Source of the DNA: BRH-c32 sp041674625 | Lineage (GTDB): Bacteria > Bacteroidota > Ignavibacteria > Ignavibacteriales > Melioribacteraceae | Direction of reading: 5' to 3' | Length of the DNA stretch: 29,759 nt | Assembly (NCBI GenBank): GCA_041674625.1 | Contig: JBAYVI010000024.1 | Coordinates: 1 to 29,759 of the forward strand | Shown: positions 17,901 to 25,970 of the stretch, piece after piece | How positions within the stretch are numbered: the stretch's first letter is position 1 | Layout: every line of letters begins with the position of its first letter | The notes under the pieces: model-generated | The model's database searches: none | Seen by the model: the letters and a program-made list of their open reading frames with translations, nothing else | What the model was told of the DNA's origin: nothing | Made by a program: the position numbers and the translations under genes

Positions 17901-18138
17901 CTGATTCACCAGTATTATATAGCCATGTCGAAATTTTATTAATATTGAATTTTGTAATGATCGGCATTCCATTAATACCTTTAATGAAGGATATTTTTTT
18001 ATCTCCACCCTTTGAATTGTGAATTAAGTTTTGATTCGAGGAGAGACTCTTTTCACCACCGCTCTGCGCAATGGTGTTCATCGAAGGTTCAGCTAAAATG
18101 ACTATATAAATAAAAACTAATTTGTAAAATTTTTTCAT
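14902..18138 (-). CDS. Giant T9SS-exported multidomain surface protein, paralogue A
   Basis: The 1078-residue protein has a signal peptide (to about residue 25). Residues 60-480 form a large unknown domain containing D-V-R-I-Y-R-V-R-R-D and a calcium-loop-like E-D-L-N-T-N-G-S-Y-E-P-E, then G-V-P-G-A-D-Q-T-I-W. A fibronectin III-like domain covers 492-580 (Y-Y-W-R-V-S-V), a BACON-like domain 587-678, and an InlB-B-repeat-like domain 680-752 (G-Y-T-F-L-N-W-S). A second unknown domain at 755-975 has D-K-N-A-D-G-L-F. The type A sorting tail at 993-1078 starts S-L-S-Q-N-Y-P-N-P-F-N-P and ends K-K-M-L-L-I-K. T9SS cargo crosses the outer membrane and the tail is removed. It is the last of three tandem genes, 22 bases after the previous stop; AAGG precedes the ATG. 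Function unknown; a surface structural or binding role is inferred. Confidence 0.85.
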   Translation of the reverse strand: MKKFYKLVFIYIVILAEPSMNTIAQSGGEKSLSSNQNLIHNSKGGDKKISFIKGINGMPIITKFNINKISTWLYNTGESDMTPNDFPNLEYPKGSKKNAVFQSGFIWGAKIDSVIHVGGAKYEHSTSPGRVINGIPVNPADLDVRIYRVRRDYIKNNYNTELIDESKSIEEIRAEYEKNWVEWPATQGAPYEDLNTNGSYEPEIDIPGVPGADQTIWFVCNDFDSVQTKNMSGSLPLGFEEQVTIWGYDSNTPLGNMLFRKYIIINKNPEHKPYSDLYLSYWCDADIGDGFDDQIGSDSTMNLGFMYNGKGNDNVYGSSPPAVGVKLLQGPFVNGISSDTAKYKGKYLAGKKNLEMSSFFNENDNQSNIALDPDPFNYTYNTIGLYNMFQGKYRYGYPVINPITHEETKFMYSGDPITNNGWISNKDDQRMGVVSGPFNMAYGDTQEVVYALIFAGADGIIDRLEAFSLLKKYSAYAQNHYDKAFYILMPPIPQSPLNNGTDVATDPILNWTVIDGFVSYSLQVATDMDFRNMVVNESGLLKTNYELSGLINSTKYYWRVSVQDIHGSSYYSQVYSFTTKPNLLNPTLKIEPDYLEIDSKGGEITFQIKNTSIGTLNWEAVSNDTSWIKIIGESKGSDSAKIKVLIAENIKMERVGTITISAEGAAGSPRIIEIKQETAIYNIDITINPDTTAGFVRGNKKFYYDDTALLIATPKNGYTFLNWSENDSVITTDSIYQFIVNKNRNLVVNFSGPFSLITRIAEMEGSVMKDARVGIDPAGASLGPNGYILSNQAGGVNLPYASTDYDRFDYWKNDDLIIDFSEKSLAYSYLDEFIYKNIGSGEVTYLPFSVYRLKYPTMEKIRLFAGFRDKNADGLFSIDSTGAYDINWHKPTTELIFAWQGYDAAGNEINYDPANKAQYIAENDLYKSANIKWGSSTGEFKYPFLTNTMFVLYTANATLPDSNRQIRFFTAKPIVSDVNEGEQYENQNQIPVQYSLSQNYPNPFNPTTNIRFSLTKLSFTSLKIYDILGREVATLVNGELSAGRHTYEFDGSRLSSGIYFYRLQTGEFTQTKKMLLIK

Positions 18139-18211
18139 ATCATTCGCCTTGATAATTCTGTTATTTTATTAATAGCATCTTTTTAGTCTGTGTAAATTCA
18201 CCAGTTTGTAA
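18132..18211. repeat. 80-base direct repeat at paralogue junction, copy 1
   Basis: Bases 18132-18211 are identical to 21361-21440. The repeat covers the first codons of the downstream paralogue, the 22-base intergenic spacer with its ribosome binding site, the stop codon and the last codons of the upstream paralogue's sorting tail. It marks the boundary of a tandemly duplicated unit about 3.23 kb long. Confidence 0.9.
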
Positions 18212-21200
18212 TCGGTAAAAATAGATCCCGCTTGATAACCTGCTTCCATTGAATTGAAATGAATAATTGCCCGGACTTAATTCTTTATTAACTAAAGTCT
18301 CTACCTCCCTTCCGAGAATATCATAAATCTTAAGTGATGCAATACTCGTTTTAGTCAATGCGAATTTGATATTTGTACTCGGATTAAAGGGATTAGGATA
18401 ATTTTGAGATAGAGAATATTCTACCGGAATCTGATTTTGATATTCATACTCTTCCTTAACATCACTTGGAAGCGGTTTCGCAGTAAAGAATCTTATCTGC
18501 CTATTTGAATCGGGAAGCTTAGAATCCATTTTATACATAACAAATACTGTATAAGTTAAATAAGGATACTTAAATTTGCCCGTGGGAAAGCCCCACCCAA
18601 TATTTGCTGATTTATATAAATCATTATCAGCGATATATTGAGTTACGTTTGCAGGGTTGTAATTTATTTCATTGCCTTCGGCATCATATCCCTGCCAAGC
18701 GAATACATATTCGTAGGAAGGTTTATTCCAATTAACATCACGCCTAACGTTACCCGAGAATTCAATAGGATCTGTATTCCAAATTCCATTACCATCATCA
18801 TCTTGAAAACCGGTAAATAATCTTATTTTTTCCATCGATGGGAATTTTATACGATAAACCGAAAATGGAAGATATTGAACTTCATCTGTTGCAGTGCTTC
18901 GATAAATTGGGTTTGCTGCATAAGAATATTTATAAGCCAAAGATTTTTCTCCGAAATCAATTTCAAGATCATCATTATCCCATAGATCAAATTGGTCATA
19001 GTCAAGTCCGGGAATTGGTAAATTTGCTTGCCCTGCTGCATTGCTTAATATATAACCGTTTGGTCCTAAGCTTGTTCCATCGGCAGCCAAACCCACTTTT
19101 GGATCTTTAACTATTTCTCCTTCCATTTCGGCTATTTGTAAAATATAAGAATGTGGGTCACTATAATTTGCAACAAGATTTCTATTTTTTGTAATTATAA
19201 AAGTATAAGCAGAATCCGAGGAAATAAAATTATCATTTTCCGTCCATTTTGAAAATGTATATCCATCCTTATTCTGTGCGATAACTTTTACACTCTTACC
19301 ATATTTATAAATTCCTTCACCTATAATAACGCCCATCGAAACCGGATTGGTTGACAAAGTAATTTCATATTCAGCAATTTTTTGATTAATCTGAACGGTT
19401 CTTAGGCTTCCTGCTGCGCCCTCCGCAGAAATGGTAATTGTGCCATTTCTATCTTCTTTTTTATTTTCAGAAACCATTAATTCAATCGTGCCTGAATTAG
19501 TTCCGTTTGATTCTGAAATTATTTTTATCCAACTCGTATCGTTAGAAACAGCTTCCCAGTTAAAAATACCAATACTTGTATTAGAGACTTCAAAATTTAA
19601 TTCTCCTCCTTTGAAGTCAATCTCGGCAGATATTGGAGATACTTTTAGAGTTGGTTTGAATAAATCGGGCTTTGTAGTAAATGAATAAACCTGTGAATAA
19701 TAAGAACTTCCATGATCATCTTGAACACTTACACGCCAATAATATGTGGTGGAATTTATCAACCCCGATAGTTCATAGTTTGTTTTAATTAATCCGATTT
19801 CATTAGCTACTATATTTTTGAAATCCACGTCAGTGGCAATTTGTAGAGAATAACTTACAGAACCATTAACAATTGTCCAATTAAGAATTGGGTCTGTTGC
19901 CACATCAGTTTCATTGTTTATTGGTGACTGAGGAATAGGTGGACGAATAGTATAAAACGATTTATTATAATAGTCTTGAGCGAATATTGAATACTCTTTT
20001 AATAATGTTACAGCTTCTAATCGATCTATATTGTCTTCTGCTCCGGCAAGAATTTGAGCAAATACTACTTCTTGAGTATCACCATAAGCCATATTAAATG
20101 GACCTGAAGCTAAACCCATACGATGATCCATTTGATTAGATATCCATCCAGTATTAGTGATCGGATCACCGCAAAACATAAATTTTGTTTCTTCATGAGT
20201 GATAGGATTAACAAATGGATATCCTGATTCATACTTCCCTTCAAATAATTTGTATGTTGCTAAAGTACCATACTCATAACTATTTGGATCAATATCAATC
20301 ATGTTCTCTATATAATATTCCAAAGGTATATAATAGAAAAAAGAAGTCATCATCATATTCTTCTTAGAGATAACATAATTCCCCTTAAATTTAGCAATAT
20401 CTAATATACTCCCATTTACAATAGGACCTTGTAATAACCGAAATCCTACAGCAGGTGGACTAATATTATAAACACCATCATAATCTTTTCCATTATACAT
20501 AAAACCTAAATTTAATGTTGTATCACAGCCGACTTGATCATCAAATGCAATACCAATATCAGCGTCAGAAAAAACAGATAAATACATATCTGTAAACATC
20601 TTTTGTTCCGGGTTTTTATTAATAATAACATATTTTCTAAAAAACATATTGCCTAATGGAGTATTAGAATTATAGCCCCATACAGTAACCTGTTCTTCTA
20701 TTCCTAACGGAAGTGAACCGGTCATAAATTTAGTTTGAGTTGCATCGAAATCATTGCAAACAAACCAGATTGTTTGATCAGCACCCGGGACTCCGGGGAC
20801 GTCTATTTCGGGTTCATAAGAACCATTGCTATTAAGGTCTTCATAAGGTGCACCCTGTTCAGCAGGCCATTCATTCCAATCCTTTTCATATAGGGACTTT
20901 ACATCTTCTTGATTAGCACCATCTCCATCAGCAACTTCATCTGAAAGATCCCCTGTTAGGAAATCACGTCTGACTCTATAAATCCTTACATCAGGATCGG
21001 AAGGGTTAACCGGAATTCCATTTATTACTCGACCCGGTAATGTGCTCTGACGATATTTTGAACCACCGACATGAATGATACTGTCTATTTTAGCACCCCA
21101 CATAAAACCTGATTGAAATACTGCAGTTTTGTTACTTCCTTTAGGGTATGTAAGCCCCGCATTTCCTTGAATTGTTATATCAGATTCTCCATCATTTTTG

Positions 21201-21367
21201 AACCAAGTAGAAATTTTATTGATATTAAATTTTGTGTAGGATGGTTCGCCATTTATGCTTTGAATAGAGGAAACTTTTTTATCTCCGCCTCCCTTTGCGT
21301 GTAAGAACATCGATGAGATAACTAATAACGCTAAACAAATAAAAACTAATTTGTAAAATCTTTTCAT
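18161..21367 (-). CDS. Giant T9SS-exported multidomain surface protein, paralogue B
   Basis: The 1068-residue middle gene of the array has the same order as its neighbours: signal peptide (ending near L-H-A-K), large N-terminal unknown domain with the D-L-N-S-N-G-S-Y-E-P-E loop, fibronectin III-like, BACON-like, InlB-B-repeat-like, second unknown domain and a YPNPFNP sorting tail. It lacks about 15 residues found after the signal peptide in paralogues A and C. Its fibronectin/BACON part is almost the same as in A (V-A-T-D-P-I-L-N-W), but its sorting tail matches C (A-L-T-K-T-S-I-A-S-L-K), so it is a mosaic. The second unknown domain differs from A and C, with D-D-D-G-N-G-I-W-N-T-D in place of D-K-N-x-D-G-L-F-S-I-D. 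The 22-base spacers on either side are identical. Function unknown. Confidence 0.85.
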   Translation of the reverse strand: MKRFYKLVFICLALLVISSMFLHAKGGGDKKVSSIQSINGEPSYTKFNINKISTWFKNDGESDITIQGNAGLTYPKGSNKTAVFQSGFMWGAKIDSIIHVGGSKYRQSTLPGRVINGIPVNPSDPDVRIYRVRRDFLTGDLSDEVADGDGANQEDVKSLYEKDWNEWPAEQGAPYEDLNSNGSYEPEIDVPGVPGADQTIWFVCNDFDATQTKFMTGSLPLGIEEQVTVWGYNSNTPLGNMFFRKYVIINKNPEQKMFTDMYLSVFSDADIGIAFDDQVGCDTTLNLGFMYNGKDYDGVYNISPPAVGFRLLQGPIVNGSILDIAKFKGNYVISKKNMMMTSFFYYIPLEYYIENMIDIDPNSYEYGTLATYKLFEGKYESGYPFVNPITHEETKFMFCGDPITNTGWISNQMDHRMGLASGPFNMAYGDTQEVVFAQILAGAEDNIDRLEAVTLLKEYSIFAQDYYNKSFYTIRPPIPQSPINNETDVATDPILNWTIVNGSVSYSLQIATDVDFKNIVANEIGLIKTNYELSGLINSTTYYWRVSVQDDHGSSYYSQVYSFTTKPDLFKPTLKVSPISAEIDFKGGELNFEVSNTSIGIFNWEAVSNDTSWIKIISESNGTNSGTIELMVSENKKEDRNGTITISAEGAAGSLRTVQINQKIAEYEITLSTNPVSMGVIIGEGIYKYGKSVKVIAQNKDGYTFSKWTENDNFISSDSAYTFIITKNRNLVANYSDPHSYILQIAEMEGEIVKDPKVGLAADGTSLGPNGYILSNAAGQANLPIPGLDYDQFDLWDNDDLEIDFGEKSLAYKYSYAANPIYRSTATDEVQYLPFSVYRIKFPSMEKIRLFTGFQDDDGNGIWNTDPIEFSGNVRRDVNWNKPSYEYVFAWQGYDAEGNEINYNPANVTQYIADNDLYKSANIGWGFPTGKFKYPYLTYTVFVMYKMDSKLPDSNRQIRFFTAKPLPSDVKEEYEYQNQIPVEYSLSQNYPNPFNPSTNIKFALTKTSIASLKIYDILGREVETLVNKELSPGNYSFQFNGSRLSSGIYFYRLQTGEFTQTKKMLLIK

Positions 21368-21440
21368 ATCATTCGCCTTGATAATTCTGTTATTTTATTA
21401 ATAGCATCTTTTTAGTCTGTGTAAATTCACCAGTTTGTAA
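21361..21440. repeat. 80-base direct repeat at paralogue junction, copy 2
   Basis: It is identical to 18132-18211 and spans the start of paralogue B, the spacer and the 3' end of paralogue C. The first mismatches lie immediately outside (C/T before, A/T after), so the match has sharp edges. Confidence 0.9.
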
Positions 21441-24400
21441 ACGGTAAAAATAGATTCCGCTTGATAGTCTGCTTCCATTAAATTGGAAATTATAATTACC
21501 CGGATTTAATTCTTTATTAACTAAAGTCGCCACTTCCCTTCCGAGAATATCATAAACCTTAAGTGATGCAATACTCGTTTTAGTCAACGCGAATTTGATA
21601 TTCGTACTCGGATTAAAGGGATTAGGATAATTTTGAGATAGAGAATATTCTACCGGTATTCGATTTTGTTTCTCATATTGTTCTTCTTCGTTTACATCAC
21701 TGACAATTGGTTTCGCAGTAAAGAATCTTATCTGCCTATTTGAATCGGGAAGCGTGGCATTTGCCGTGTACAAAACAAACATTGTATTTGTTAAATATGG
21801 ATACTTAAATTCACCAGTAGAAGAACCCCACGTTATATTTGCCGATTTATATAAGTCATTGTTGGAAATGTATTGAACTTCGTTTGCCGAGTCGTAATTT
21901 ACTTCATTTCCTTCGGCATCATATCCCTGCCATGCAAATATTAATTCAGTAGTAGGTTTATGCCAATTTATATCATAAGCTCCAGTTGAATCAATTGAAA
22001 ACAAACCATCACCATTTTTATCGCGGAAACCTGCGAATAATCTTATTTTTTTCATCGTTGGATATTTAAGCCGATAAACAGAAAATGGAAGATAAGTTTT
22101 TTCGCCTGTAGCAGAATTTTTATAAATGTTTTCGTCAAGGTAACTGAAAGCCAAAGATTTCTCACTAAAATCGATTATAACATCATCATTTTTCCAATAT
22201 TCAAATCGGTCATAATCAGACGCAGAAAAAGGCAAATTTACACCACCTGCTTGATTACTTACAATATATCCATTACTCCCAATATTTGTCCCTGCAGTTT
22301 CTATTCCAACATGCGGACTAATAATCCGATCTCCTTCCATTTCAGATATTCGTGTTATTATACAAAAAGGACCATAAAAATTTGCTGTTAAATTTTTATT
22401 TCCGAAAATCCGAAATTCATATTGTGAATTAGTGGATACAATGGAATCATTTTCTGACCAATTTGAAAAGGTATAACCATACTTTGCTTTAACAATTACA
22501 GAAACGCTATCGCCATAATTATATTTTTTGTTACCATAAATAGTTGCAGTTGAATCCGGATTCAAAGTAACAGCTACTTCATATTGTGCTTTGCATTGTT
22601 TAATTGTAATATTTCTTGGGCTCCCAGCGGCATCAGCTGAAGTTACTGTAATTGAACCGCTTCTTTCTCCCTTTTTATTTTCAGTAAAAACAACCTTAAC
22701 AACTCCTGAATTGACACCACTTACGCCTTCAACTATTCTTATCCAACTTGTGTCTTTCGAGACTGCATTCCAATTCATACTCCCTTGGCTTGTATTTGTT
22801 ACTTCAAAATTAATCACATTTTCAAATTGGTCGATTGTAAGAGTATAAGGCGATACTTTAAGAGTGGGTCGAAAGGAATCGGAGAAGGTAGAAAACGAAA
22901 AGACCATAGAATTGTAAGAACTGCCATAATTATTTTTAACTCCTACGCGCCAAAAATATTTAGTGGAATAGATTAGTTCCTGCAATTGATATGTTGTATC
23001 AGTTATATCATTCTTTGAAAAGATTAAATTTTGGAAAACAGAATCGGTTGCTACATCAAGTGAATAATTTATTGCGTTATCAACAGAGCTCCATTTAATT
23101 AATGGATAAATTGAAATATCTATACTTTTGTTATTCGGTAACAATGGCTTAGGAGGTATTAAGATATAGAAATTATTAAGGTAGTGAGTTTGAGCAAATT
23201 GGGAATACTCTTTAAGAAGAGTAATTGCATTTAATCGATTTACGCCCACTGTGGCTCCGGCGAGAATTTCAGCATAAACTACTTCCTGAGTATCACCATA
23301 AGTCAAATTAAAAGGACCAGAGCCCATATTAATGCTCCTATCGCCCGGGTTACCATCAATCCACCCTGTGGATGTTACCGGATCTCCAGGAACTGAAAAG
23401 GGAGTAGGCTTTTCTGTGTAAGGGTCTTTCTTCTTATCATTAGTATAAGCTATATATCCCCTTAGCTCATTATATACTCTATAACCTCCATATTCAAAGC
23501 TACCACGACTTGGATTACCATATGAATCAGCTCCCCTAATAAAAGAATTGAAAGAAGAAATTCCCAAGTTTTTCATTCCTTGAAAATATTTTCCTTTGTA
23601 TTTAGCAGAATCGGAAAATGTACTTAGAATTTTTGGTCCTTGTAGTAATTTAAATCCCAATGCAGGTGGAGTGTTCCCATAAATTTCATCTATATTATTA
23701 GCATTATATGCAAAACCTAAATTTAACGTAGTGTCACATCCTACGAGATCATCTCCCCCATTCCCAATAAATGGACTCGCCCATATTGCGAAATACATAT
23801 CGGTAAATGGTTTATAGTCTTTATTTTTATTAATAATTAAATATTTCCTAAAAAACATATTACCAAGTACTTCGGTATTATTATAACCCCAAATTGTTAC
23901 TTGCTCTTCAATACCGAGTGGTAAAGTACCATACATTGATTTTGATTGAGTAGAGTCAAAATCATTACATACGAACCAAATAGTTTGATCTGCCCCCGGG
24001 ACTCCCGGTATATCAAGCTCCGGTTCATAAGAGCCATTAGCATTAAGGTCTTCAAAGGGTGCACCTTGGATGGCAGGCCATTCTATCCAATCTTTTTCGT
24101 ATTGTTGCCGAACTTCTTCAATACTCGAATCATCAGTAAATTCATCTTCATCTAAGAGAGTATTGTTGCGATAATCTCTTCTTACTCTATAAATTCGTAC
24201 ATCGGGATCAGAAGGATTAACAGGTACGTTATTAATAACTCTGCCGGGAAGGGTGCCAGGAAACTCAGTACAACCGCCGACTCTAATTTCACCATCAATT
24301 TTTCCACCCCAAAAACCGCCGGTATGTTCTATTGCAGTTTTATAACTTCCTTTTGGATAGATTAAGCCGAAATTGGGATTAATTCTGATATCTGATTCAC

Positions 24401-24629
24401 CGTTGTTTTTAAACCATGTGGAAATTTTATTAATATTGAATCTTGTGGAAGAGGGTTGACCATTAATACTTTGAATGGAGGATAATTTTTTGCCCCCTCC
24501 CTTTGAATTTTGAATTGAGTTGTGAACTGTGGATAGACTTTTTTCTCCATCGCTCTGTGCATGGATATTAATTGAAAATAATGCTACAATAACGAAACAA
24601 ATAAAAGCTAAATTGTAAAATTTTTTCAT
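21390..24629 (-). CDS. Giant T9SS-exported multidomain surface protein, paralogue C
   Basis: This is the first gene of the array in transcription order, 1079 residues from the ATG at 24629. The frame extends two codons further to a GTG, but the leader aligns with those of A and B at the ATG after AGGGCGAG. Its domain order is the same as its paralogues, with signal peptide S-I-N-I-H-A-Q. It is the most diverged copy in the fibronectin III-like and BACON-like parts (Y-F-W-R-V-G-V; S-M-N-W-N-A-V-S-K), yet its second unknown domain is nearly identical to A (G-A-Y-D-I-N-W-H-K) and its sorting tail nearly identical to B. It carries its own 200-base upstream region, so the array promoter probably lies there. 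Its role is unknown; secretion by T9SS to the surface is well supported by the tail. Confidence 0.85.
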   Translation of the reverse strand: MKKFYNLAFICFVIVALFSINIHAQSDGEKSLSTVHNSIQNSKGGGKKLSSIQSINGQPSSTRFNINKISTWFKNNGESDIRINPNFGLIYPKGSYKTAIEHTGGFWGGKIDGEIRVGGCTEFPGTLPGRVINNVPVNPSDPDVRIYRVRRDYRNNTLLDEDEFTDDSSIEEVRQQYEKDWIEWPAIQGAPFEDLNANGSYEPELDIPGVPGADQTIWFVCNDFDSTQSKSMYGTLPLGIEEQVTIWGYNNTEVLGNMFFRKYLIINKNKDYKPFTDMYFAIWASPFIGNGGDDLVGCDTTLNLGFAYNANNIDEIYGNTPPALGFKLLQGPKILSTFSDSAKYKGKYFQGMKNLGISSFNSFIRGADSYGNPSRGSFEYGGYRVYNELRGYIAYTNDKKKDPYTEKPTPFSVPGDPVTSTGWIDGNPGDRSINMGSGPFNLTYGDTQEVVYAEILAGATVGVNRLNAITLLKEYSQFAQTHYLNNFYILIPPKPLLPNNKSIDISIYPLIKWSSVDNAINYSLDVATDSVFQNLIFSKNDITDTTYQLQELIYSTKYFWRVGVKNNYGSSYNSMVFSFSTFSDSFRPTLKVSPYTLTIDQFENVINFEVTNTSQGSMNWNAVSKDTSWIRIVEGVSGVNSGVVKVVFTENKKGERSGSITVTSADAAGSPRNITIKQCKAQYEVAVTLNPDSTATIYGNKKYNYGDSVSVIVKAKYGYTFSNWSENDSIVSTNSQYEFRIFGNKNLTANFYGPFCIITRISEMEGDRIISPHVGIETAGTNIGSNGYIVSNQAGGVNLPFSASDYDRFEYWKNDDVIIDFSEKSLAFSYLDENIYKNSATGEKTYLPFSVYRLKYPTMKKIRLFAGFRDKNGDGLFSIDSTGAYDINWHKPTTELIFAWQGYDAEGNEVNYDSANEVQYISNNDLYKSANITWGSSTGEFKYPYLTNTMFVLYTANATLPDSNRQIRFFTAKPIVSDVNEEEQYEKQNRIPVEYSLSQNYPNPFNPSTNIKFALTKTSIASLKVYDILGREVATLVNKELNPGNYNFQFNGSRLSSGIYFYRLQTGEFTQTKKMLLIK

Positions 24630-24824
24630 ATTCACTCGCCCTGATAATGTTCTTATCTTGGAGTAATGTATCTAATTATTAATAAAAAAGAAATACCAAA
24701 ATTTTGGGACAACTTTGAGGAAATATACTAGTAGTTTTTGATTTTATTTTAGTTATTGAAGACTTTCATAATGTTAATTATTTTTATCAAATAGGATATG
24801 TTTGATAATAATATGCAACGTTAT

Positions 24825-24852
24825 AAAAGAGTGGAATTATTTCCACTCTTTT
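24825..24852 (-). terminator. Terminator overlapping the stop codon of the aminotransferase gene
   Basis: A perfect 12-bp stem (AAAAGAGTGGAA / TTCCACTCTTTT) has a 4-base loop, ATAA on the minus strand, that contains the TAA stop. The stem ends in four Ts followed by ATAAC. Termination is therefore placed right at the gene end, ahead of the T9SS array. Confidence 0.75.
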
Positions 24853-25970
24853 AAGAAATCTATTACTTGGTCTATTTCGTCTTTTGAATTATAGAAATGA
24901 GGTGAGAAGCGAATCATACCGCCGCGCATTGCTGCAAAAATCTTTGCCGATTCCAAATCAGCAAATAGCTTTTCAGCTTGGGAATGTTTGAATGTTACAA
25001 TTCCTGATAAGTTTTCATCGGGCAGATTATTTAATATCGGAGTAATACCAATTTCATTTAATCGGGATATGAAATATTTTGTATTGCTAAGAACTGCTTC
25101 TTCAACTTTTTCTTTTCCGAAATCTAAAAAGAGGTCAAGCGTTCTATCGAGCACGGAAACGCCAAGAGCATTAAGTGTTCCATTCTGAAATCGCTCGGCA
25201 CTGTTTTTTAACTTGAGATCATAATTAAGAAGATTCCAAGAATCATCCACAGATAACCAGCCAACTGATTTTTGTTTGATCTGTTCCTGAAATTTTTCTG
25301 ATAGATAAAAATAGGATAATCCCTGCATACCCATAAGCCATTTTTGTGTGCCGCCTGCAAAAAAATCAATCTCAATTTCACTTAAATCAATAGAAACAGC
25401 ACCTGCTGCCTGAATGCCATCGACAACAAATATTATCCCTTTGTCTTTACAGATTTTCGATATTGTTTTTATATCACTTCTAAAACCGGAAAGAAACTGT
25501 ACTAAGCTAATAGAAAGCAATTTTGTGCGTGGAGTAATCGCCTTTTCAATATCCTCAATTAATATTTTACCATCAACTGATTTTACAATATCGATCTCCA
25601 CACCTTGCGAACGTAGATTAAGGAAGGGATAAATATTAGAAGGAAATTCTATATCATTTAGAATTATTCTATCGCCTGACTTCCATTCAATTCCTTGTGC
25701 CGGAATATTGAGAGCATTCGATACATTATCGCAATAAGCAATTCTTTCTGGAGGGACACCAATTAAAGAACCAAGTTTATTCTTAGAATTTTCATAGTAC
25801 TTAAGATAAGACTGGTAATTCATTATCTTAGTAATGCTTCGCTCTAAAAGATAATCATCAATTCTTCCGAGAACGCTTTGCGATAAAACTCCAAGCGAAG
25901 CATGATTAAAATAGATTTGATCAGTTTTAAGGTGCGGGAAAGATTCCCGCACCTTATTAATATCTAACAC
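24837..25970 (-). CDS. Class V aminotransferase-fold PLP enzyme (not a cysteine desulfurase)
   Basis: This 377-residue protein has the class V fold: N-H-A-S-L-G (22-27), D184-x2-Q187 (V-V-D-G-I-Q-A-A-G), the Schiff-base lysine K210 in G-G-T-Q-K-W-L, and the C-terminal carboxylate arginine in I-R-F-S-P-H-F-Y-N. The active-site cysteine loop of SufS/IscS-type desulfurases is absent (A-M-R-G-G-M-I-R), so it is closer to the isopenicillin-N-epimerase-like/aminotransferase branch; the substrate is unknown. The GTG start follows directly after the stop of the OPT gene, and AGAGGAG lies 9 bases before it, inside the OPT gene, which supports co-transcription. An unusual perfect palindrome covers codons 6-14. 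Confidence 0.85.
   Translation of the reverse strand: MLDINKVRESFPHLKTDQIYFNHASLGVLSQSVLGRIDDYLLERSITKIMNYQSYLKYYENSKNKLGSLIGVPPERIAYCDNVSNALNIPAQGIEWKSGDRIILNDIEFPSNIYPFLNLRSQGVEIDIVKSVDGKILIEDIEKAITPRTKLLSISLVQFLSGFRSDIKTISKICKDKGIIFVVDGIQAAGAVSIDLSEIEIDFFAGGTQKWLMGMQGLSYFYLSEKFQEQIKQKSVGWLSVDDSWNLLNYDLKLKNSAERFQNGTLNALGVSVLDRTLDLFLDFGKEKVEEAVLSNTKYFISRLNEIGITPILNNLPDENLSGIVTFKHSQAEKLFADLESAKIFAAMRGGMIRFSPHFYNSKDEIDQVIDFLKEWK
25929..25955 (-). repeat. Perfect inverted repeat inside the first codons of the aminotransferase
   Basis: The 12-bp arms AAGGTGCGGGAA and TTCCCGCACCTT flank a 3-base loop. It is in frame over K6-V-R-E-S-F-P-H-L14, 15 bases after the GTG start. It is GC-rich in an AT-rich gene and has no T-run after it, so it looks like an mRNA structure controlling translation or stability rather than a terminator. 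Confidence 0.8.

Noticed and set aside
14902..24629. The repeated blocks as a CRISPR array or transposon set
   Set aside because: The repeats are whole coding units with intact frames; there are no short regularly spaced repeats, transposase genes or terminal inverted repeats.
24797..24804. Plus-strand TATGTTTG, an exact -7 promoter match
   Set aside because: No plus-strand gene follows, and such matches are common by chance in AT-rich DNA.
24837..25970. Cysteine desulfurase (SufS) call for the class V enzyme
   Set aside because: The C-terminal active-site cysteine loop is missing.
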